A stretch of 37,288 nt of DNA from Clostridium sp. (GTDB lineage: Bacteria; Bacillota; Clostridia; Clostridiales; Clostridiaceae). A model generated the notes under the pieces. The model had not been told where the DNA came from. It did not search any database and saw only the letters and a list, made by a program, of their open reading frames with translations. The stretch's first letter is position 1, and each line of letters begins with the position of its first letter. A program made the position numbers and the translations under genes. The stretch covers positions 1 to 37,288 of the forward strand of contig NZ_JAENWM010000036.1 of NCBI RefSeq assembly GCF_016650035.1, read 5' to 3'. Below, in pieces: positions 33,472 through 37,288 of the stretch.

Positions 33472-34158
33472 ACGTTTATTATAATAATCAGAACTTTCTT
33501 CTTATATTTTACAGTAATATTTATTATGAGACTTATGGGCAAAAAACAAATAGGTGAACTTGAGCCTTTTGAGCTTGTAATTGCACTAATGATTTCTGAG
33601 CTTGCAACCTTTCCCATGACAGACACAAGAATACCATTACTACATTCTATTATCCCAATAATTACTTTACTATTTCTACAAGTAGGTACTTCCTATATTG
33701 AACTAAAAAGTGAAAAGGCTAGAAAAATACTCACAGGCACTCCAAGTATACTAATTAGAAATGGCAAAATTGATATCAGTGAGCTTAGGTCTCAAAGATT
33801 TAATATTAATGATTTACTAGAAGAACTAAGATTAAAGGGGTATTTTAATATATCAGATATTCAATATGCTATTTTAGAGACTAGCGGAGAACTATCCATA
33901 ATGCCAGTAACGCAGCAAAATGCTGTCACTAAAGCTGACTTAAAAATGAAAACTGAGCAAGAGTTATTACCTATACCTCTGATTATGGATGGTAATATAA
34001 ATTATAAAAATTTGAACCTTTTAGGTAAAGATGACACTTGGCTAAACTCTATACTAAAACAAAATAACATTTCAAGTGCAAAAGATGTTTTTATAGGCAC
34101 ATTAGATTCTAAAAACAAGTTTTATTATCAACTTAAAGAAGGAAAGGAAAATTTATAA
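33472..34158 (+). CDS. DUF421 (YetF-like) membrane protein, apparent ACG start
   Basis: About 228 residues. N-terminal helices, then a conserved cytoplasmic region (GTPSILIRNGKID at about 99-111, LLEELRLKGYFNISDIQYAI at about 126-145). The first ATG in frame is at 33526, but it lies inside the first helix and has no binding site. Going upstream, the frame stays open to 33463 and reads FIIIIRTFFLYFTVIFIM before MGKKQIGELEPFELVIALMI, which matches how this family normally starts. GAGGTGA (33461-33467) is placed so that the ACG at 33472-33474 is at ideal distance and no ATG, GTG or TTG is available there. I therefore infer an ACG start, or a recent or sequencing T-to-C change of ATG. It is cotranscribed with a DUF4363 gene. 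Confidence 0.85.
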   Translation, partial: TFIIIIRTFFLYFTVIFIMRLMGKKQIGELEPFELVIALMISELATFPMTDTRIPLLHSIIPIITLLFLQVGTSYIELKSEKARKILTGTPSILIRNGKIDISELRSQRFNINDLLEELRLKGYFNISDIQYAILETSGELSIMPVTQQNAVTKADLKMKTEQELLPIPLIMDGNINYKNLNLLGKDDTWLNSILKQNNISSAKDVFIGTLDSKNKFYYQLKEGKENL

Positions 34159-34539
34159 ATGAAAAACGCTATAATAGCTTTGTGTCTTTTTGTTATAATG
34201 CTTATAGGAATATTTATATCTACAAATGCTATAAATCGCAGTTGCAACCATTTGCAAGACTTGAATTCTCAGCTAGAAAACTATATACTTAAAGAGAACT
34301 ATGAAGATGCATACGATTTATCACTAATTTATATTGATGAATGGAAAAAAGCATCTAAATTTTTAACCATTTATATTCATCATGAAGACTTAAATTATTT
34401 AGACAGTGAGATTTTAAAATTAACTCAATATACAAAAATCAAAGATAAGCCAGAGGGCCTGGCCACTGTACATGTTATGAAATATCTTATAGATAAAATC
34501 ATGTATCATGAAAAAGTATCTATAAGCAATGTTTTTTAA
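34159..34539 (+). CDS. DUF4363 family protein
   Basis: 126 residues. A single N-terminal helix (4-22, IIALCLFVIMLIGIFIS) serves as signal or anchor, followed by an all-helical extracellular domain with HLQDLNSQLENYIL, EWKKASKFLTIYIHHEDL and the ISNVF end. It begins directly after the DUF421 stop with AAGGAAAG as binding site, a pairing seen repeatedly in clostridia. The DUF421/DUF4363 pair presumably forms one membrane unit. No function is known. Confidence 0.85.
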   Translation: MKNAIIALCLFVIMLIGIFISTNAINRSCNHLQDLNSQLENYILKENYEDAYDLSLIYIDEWKKASKFLTIYIHHEDLNYLDSEILKLTQYTKIKDKPEGLATVHVMKYLIDKIMYHEKVSISNVF

Positions 34540-34577
34540 TTTAAGTTCATAATTTATAATAAAAGATTAGAAATTAG

Positions 34578-34641
34578 TTGATTTATAGCTTATAATTATG
34601 TTATATCATAAAATGTCCCAAAGGGACAATGTATGTCCCTT
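34578..34641 (+). promoter_or_regulatory. fba leader: promoter candidate and competing hairpins
   Basis: TTGATT (34578-34583) and TTATAT (34601-34606), 17 bases apart, form a modest sigma-A-like promoter. Just beyond lie three short arms: TGTCCC (34614-34619), GGGACA (34623-34628) and TGTCCC (34634-34639). The middle arm can pair with either neighbour; the second pairing extends to AAGGGACA/TGTCCCTT followed by TTT. It could be an attenuator or simply a 5' stabiliser. Confidence 0.4.
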
Positions 34642-34668
34642 TTACAAAATTTGAAAGGTGGAATTAAC

Positions 34669-35616
34669 ATGGCATTAGTTACTACTACTAATATGTTTAA
34701 AAAAGCTCTAGAAGGAAATTACGCAATTGGTGCATTTAACATCAATAATATGGAAATAATTCAAGGAGTTGTAGATGCTTGTGCAATTCACAAGTCAGCT
34801 GTTATACTTCAAGTATCAGGCGGCGCTATGAAATATGCTAGACCTACTTACCTTAGAAAAATGGTTGAGGCAGCTATAGAAGACACTGGTCTTGATATTG
34901 CACTTCATTTAGATCACGGTTCTGATCTTGCTCAATGTAAACTTGCAATAGCTTCAGGATTTACTTCAGTAATGTATGATGGTTCTCATCTTGATTATGA
35001 AGAAAATGTAAGAACAACTAAAGAAGTAGTTGAATTTGCTCATTCTAAAGGCGTTGTAGTTGAAGCTGAACTTGGAAAGCTTGCTGGAGTTGAAGATGCT
35101 GTTTCAGTTTCTGCAGCTGATGCAACTTATACTGACCCAGAACAAGCAGTAGATTATGTAACTAGAACTGGTATTGATTCACTAGCTATAGCTATAGGAA
35201 CAAGCCATGGTGCTTATAAATTTAAAGGCGAAGCTAAACTTGATTTTGAAAGATTAGCTTTAATCACTAAAAAATTAGAAGCAGCTGGGTTGCATAACTT
35301 CCCAATAGTTCTTCACGGCGCATCTGCAGTAGAGCAAAGTTTTGTTACTATGATCAATGAATTTGGCGGACAAATGAAAGGCGCAAAAGGAATTCCACTA
35401 GAAATGCTTAGAAAGGCATCTTCTATGGCTGTTTGTAAAATAAACATGGATACTGATTTAAGACTTGCTATGACAGGTTCAATAAGAAAAGTTCTTACTG
35501 AAAATGTTGGTGAAATAGATCCAAGAAAATATCTTGGAGAAGCAAGAAAGAACATTACTAAATTAGTTGAAGGTAAAATCACTAATGTTTTAGGTTCTGC
35601 TAATTCATCTAACTAA
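34669..35616 (+). CDS. fba: Fructose-bisphosphate aldolase, class II
   Basis: A 315-residue cytoplasmic zinc enzyme that splits fructose 1,6-bisphosphate into DHAP and glyceraldehyde 3-phosphate. Motifs are the N-terminal GAFNINNMEI (21-30), the catalytic Asp82 and zinc ligands His80/His83 in ALHLDHGSD, the EAELGKLAGVED segment, the GTSHGAYKF zinc/phosphate region (about 173-181), and VLHGASA (about 206-212). I start at the ATG at 34669 with AGGTGG eight bases upstream; an in-frame ATG at 34633 has no site. The gene is richer in G+C and in favoured codons than its neighbours, as expected for a highly expressed glycolytic gene. Confidence 0.96.
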   Translation: MALVTTTNMFKKALEGNYAIGAFNINNMEIIQGVVDACAIHKSAVILQVSGGAMKYARPTYLRKMVEAAIEDTGLDIALHLDHGSDLAQCKLAIASGFTSVMYDGSHLDYEENVRTTKEVVEFAHSKGVVVEAELGKLAGVEDAVSVSAADATYTDPEQAVDYVTRTGIDSLAIAIGTSHGAYKFKGEAKLDFERLALITKKLEAAGLHNFPIVLHGASAVEQSFVTMINEFGGQMKGAKGIPLEMLRKASSMAVCKINMDTDLRLAMTGSIRKVLTENVGEIDPRKYLGEARKNITKLVEGKITNVLGSANSSN

Positions 35617-35629
35617 TTTTAATAAACTA

Positions 35630-35672
35630 AAGCCACCTAGTATTTATACTAGGTGCTTTTGTTTATTGTTTT
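35630..35672 (+). terminator. Terminator of fba
   Basis: CACCTAGTA (35634-35642) pairs with TACTAGGTG (35647-35655), followed by CTTTTGTTTATTGTTTTTTT. A clear intrinsic terminator. Confidence 0.85.
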
Positions 35673-35700
35673 TTTATTATTCTAGTGTTCTTATACGCAA

Positions 35701-35906
35701 AAAAAAGTATATGTTACGTATAATGCATTTGAACAAGCCTTAGAACTTCTTATCATATTTTTAAATAAGATGCGTTTAGAAAAACATATGTTTGAGCGAC
35801 AGCGAGTTTATGTTTTTTAGCAGCTTAATTAAAAATATTATTAGAAGTTCTTAGCGAAGTGAACGCATTACTCGTATTGCAATACGCGTAACATATACTT
35901 TTTCAT
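35701..35906. repeat. About 206-bp imperfect palindromic element, second copy type
   Basis: AAAAAGTATATGTTACG at the left end pairs with CGTAACATATACTTTTT at the right end, and complementarity continues inward through AGAACTTCT/AGAAGTTCT, ATATTTTTAA/TTAAAAATAT and AAAACATA/TATGTTTT to a centre TGTTTGAGCGACAGCGAG. No open frame. It lies between convergent fba and the nucleoid-protein gene. Length and layout match the element at 6110-6317, and both carry CTCGTATTGCAA in the right arm, but the arm sequences differ otherwise. Confidence 0.8.
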
Positions 35907-35908
35907 CT

Positions 35909-36946
35909 TTATTTTTCTATGTAATTAGTTACATGTTTGATGACCATATTAATGGTCCCATCACCATTCCTTTGTATTTCAAAGCGACTGTTATCATTGT
36001 ATGTTTCTTCATTTACATATAAATCTATGTCTTTATCAATTTTTAGTCTTACCCTTTTAAGTCTTTTATCTATCCACTGTTTATCAAGACTAATATTTTC
36101 GGAAATCCCTTGTTCTGCTATAAACTCAACAAATTTTTCCCCAGTAGCATTATTTTCAGGAAACATTTCCTCTGACAATTCTCTAATATCTAAATTGTCC
36201 TCTTCCCTCAGTTTTCTTTTAATAGTACTTCTAACAGCCTCTGCTTTATCAGCATTTTCAGGGAAAGTATTTTGAGTCCATTTTTCAGCTGACTTCACAA
36301 AATTTTTAGTAACATCTCTTTGGTTGTCAAATGTTGTGCAGCCTAAATAATTTTCTGTAAAATAATCAGATCCATATTCTTCATTTTCTTTACTTTTACT
36401 TTTTTTATCAATAATCATTAAGTCAAAATTATTTTCTTCTCTGATTGGTTTTATAAAAGCACATTTTTGTATCCTTTGAGCCGAACCAGGGAGACCAGTG
36501 AACTGTGGCACTATATCAATTCCTAATTTATTATCTACAAATTCGATAGTATGAACGTAATTTTTAATATAATCCATTTTAAACATACCAAGGATTGGTC
36601 CAAACTCAGTAGTAAAAGATACCACTATTAAGTCACATGAAGGGATACTCCCTTTTGTCCTCATTAAAACAAACATCTGTTTTGCCAGTTCCTTAGATAC
36701 TGAAAGTAAGTTATTCTCACCGTTTAAGTATTGTTGGGAAAAGTCTTTTACTATGTTTGTGTCTTCATTAAAAATTCCATATTTTATTTCTTCATCCTTT
36801 AAACATTTTTGAATATGTTTAAGTAGAAAATTATATTTTTCTTCATCTAATTCTAGGGCATATTCATTCAATATAGGTTCATCCGCATTGTTATCTAAAA
36901 CATGAATAATTGCCTCATTTATATTAATTTCTTTTATGTACTCCAA
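35909..36946 (-). CDS. Nucleoid-associated protein, YejK/NdpA (NA37) family
   Basis: 345 residues, soluble, matching the NA37 nucleoid-associated family in length and layout. Recognisable parts are the N-terminal EININEAIIHVLDNN (about 5-19), FVLMRTKGSIPSCDLIVVSF (about 92-111), and DIVPQFTGLPGSAQRIQKCAFIKP (about 144-167). The family binds the nucleoid; a precise role is unknown. The start is TTG at 36944-36946 with AGGGTGGTG six bases upstream and no in-frame ATG. It is monocistronic. Its stop abuts the palindromic repeat. Confidence 0.85.
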   Translation of the reverse strand: MEYIKEININEAIIHVLDNNADEPILNEYALELDEEKYNFLLKHIQKCLKDEEIKYGIFNEDTNIVKDFSQQYLNGENNLLSVSKELAKQMFVLMRTKGSIPSCDLIVVSFTTEFGPILGMFKMDYIKNYVHTIEFVDNKLGIDIVPQFTGLPGSAQRIQKCAFIKPIREENNFDLMIIDKKSKSKENEEYGSDYFTENYLGCTTFDNQRDVTKNFVKSAEKWTQNTFPENADKAEAVRSTIKRKLREEDNLDIRELSEEMFPENNATGEKFVEFIAEQGISENISLDKQWIDKRLKRVRLKIDKDIDLYVNEETYNDNSRFEIQRNGDGTINMVIKHVTNYIEK

Positions 36947-36998
36947 AAAAACACCACCCTAATATTTAATATGCCTATTCATTATACTATCTGATACT

Positions 36999-37019
36999 CC
37001 CACGCCTAAAGGCATGGGG
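36999..37019. mobile_element. IS200/IS605-like end hairpin
   Basis: CCCACGCC-TAAA-GGCATGGGG forms a stem with one mismatched position, and reads on the minus strand as CCCCATGCCTTTAGGCGTGGG. This is close to the terminal hairpin seen at the right end of many IS200/IS605-family (TnpB-bearing) elements. If so, the element would extend to the right, out of the window. No transposase motif is visible in the 270 bases available. A second small hairpin, TTATCC-CAAT-GGATAA, lies at about 37119-37134. Confidence 0.4.
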
Positions 37020-37177
37020 TTCTTAAATACATTATCTTCTCCTATACTCTCATTTATATAAAAACTATAAATTACAACATATAAAAACTAAATGACTTCT
37101 CTAAGACTTTTACTACCGATTATCCCAATGGATAAATTAACGATAGTTTAAAGGCTCATATCAAAACCTTATTTTTT

Positions 37178-37288
37178 TTATATTCCCATGCTTGATATTT
37201 TCTTATTGTCACTACTTAATAGTCTATTAATTTCTTTATCATGAAGCATCTTAAAATTACCGTATTCGCTAAAACACTTTTCTCTATC
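37178..37288 (-). CDS. 3' end of an unidentified gene, cut by the window edge
   Basis: The minus-strand frame is open from the window edge and stops at 37178-37180. The visible 36 residues begin DREKCFSEYGNFKMLHDKEI and end SSDNKKISSMGI. They are hydrophilic and helical, with no zinc-ribbon cysteines or RuvC motif. It may belong to the putative mobile element whose end hairpin is 160 bases downstream, or to an unrelated gene. I cannot identify it. Confidence 0.4.
   Translation of the reverse strand, partial: DREKCFSEYGNFKMLHDKEINRLLSSDNKKISSMGI

Noticed and set aside
1-37288. CRISPR arrays, tRNA, rRNA, prophage or toxin-antitoxin genes
   Set aside because: No regularly spaced direct repeats, tRNA or rRNA signatures, or phage or toxin-antitoxin gene sets were seen on either strand.

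Overview
The window looks like the chromosome of an anaerobic, spore-forming, low-GC Firmicute of the genus Clostridium or a close relative. The DNA is very AT-rich, ribosome binding sites are strong (AGGAGG type), and TTG/GTG starts are frequent. Gene content agrees: glycine-reductase-associated grdX-trxB-trxA under a glycine riboswitch (Stickland fermentation), a two-subunit iron-sulfur L-serine dehydratase, rubrerythrin, class II aldolase and the spore-cortex lytic enzyme SleB. No phage, plasmid, CRISPR, tRNA or rRNA is visible. Most of the window is ordinary core chromosome.

Layout. 1-2264: minus-strand promoter, tandem glycine riboswitch with terminator, grdX, trxB, trxA and a closing hairpin. 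2516-5544: DegV, TrmL and a membrane-anchored MutS-like ATPase. 5593-6317: an accessory patch holding a terminator, a dCTP deaminase gene reduced to its two ends by an internal deletion, an unlisted 41-residue membrane peptide gene and a 207-bp palindromic repeat. 6329-11720: a Cof-type phosphatase, then the tightly packed MoxR/DUF58/transglutaminase module. 11870-15906: a VanW/G5 protein, sleB, a soluble MgtE_N/CBS protein and a possible 28-residue peptide gene. 16152-20990: a YgiQ radical SAM enzyme, a membrane protein with a lipid kinase, a CBS-pair protein, and phosphatidylserine synthase. 21043-27254: a five-gene minus-strand operon (TIM-barrel glycosidase-like protein, unknown exported protein, HEAT-repeat membrane protein, processive family 2 glycosyltransferase, ferritin-like protein) that looks like an extracellular polysaccharide system. 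27599-29798: a small helical protein, a CAX-type cation antiporter, an unlisted 49-residue protein and rubrerythrin. 29870-33344: sdaAB-sdaAA and a TGS-domain nucleoside kinase. 33472-35672: DUF421 (apparently with an ACG start)-DUF4363 and fba. 35701-37288: a second palindromic repeat, a YejK-type nucleoid protein, and at the right edge an IS200/IS605-like end hairpin with the 3' end of an unidentified gene.

How it fits together. Glycine-sensing control of thioredoxin genes supplies electrons for Stickland metabolism, and serine dehydratase feeds pyruvate from another amino acid. SleB and probably VanW belong to the spore and cell envelope. PssA, the lipid kinase and the transglutaminase module are envelope functions. 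The polysaccharide operon is the best candidate for an undescribed system. The clearest evolutionary curiosities are the dcd fossil, the matched pair of about 206-bp palindromes, and the ACG start.
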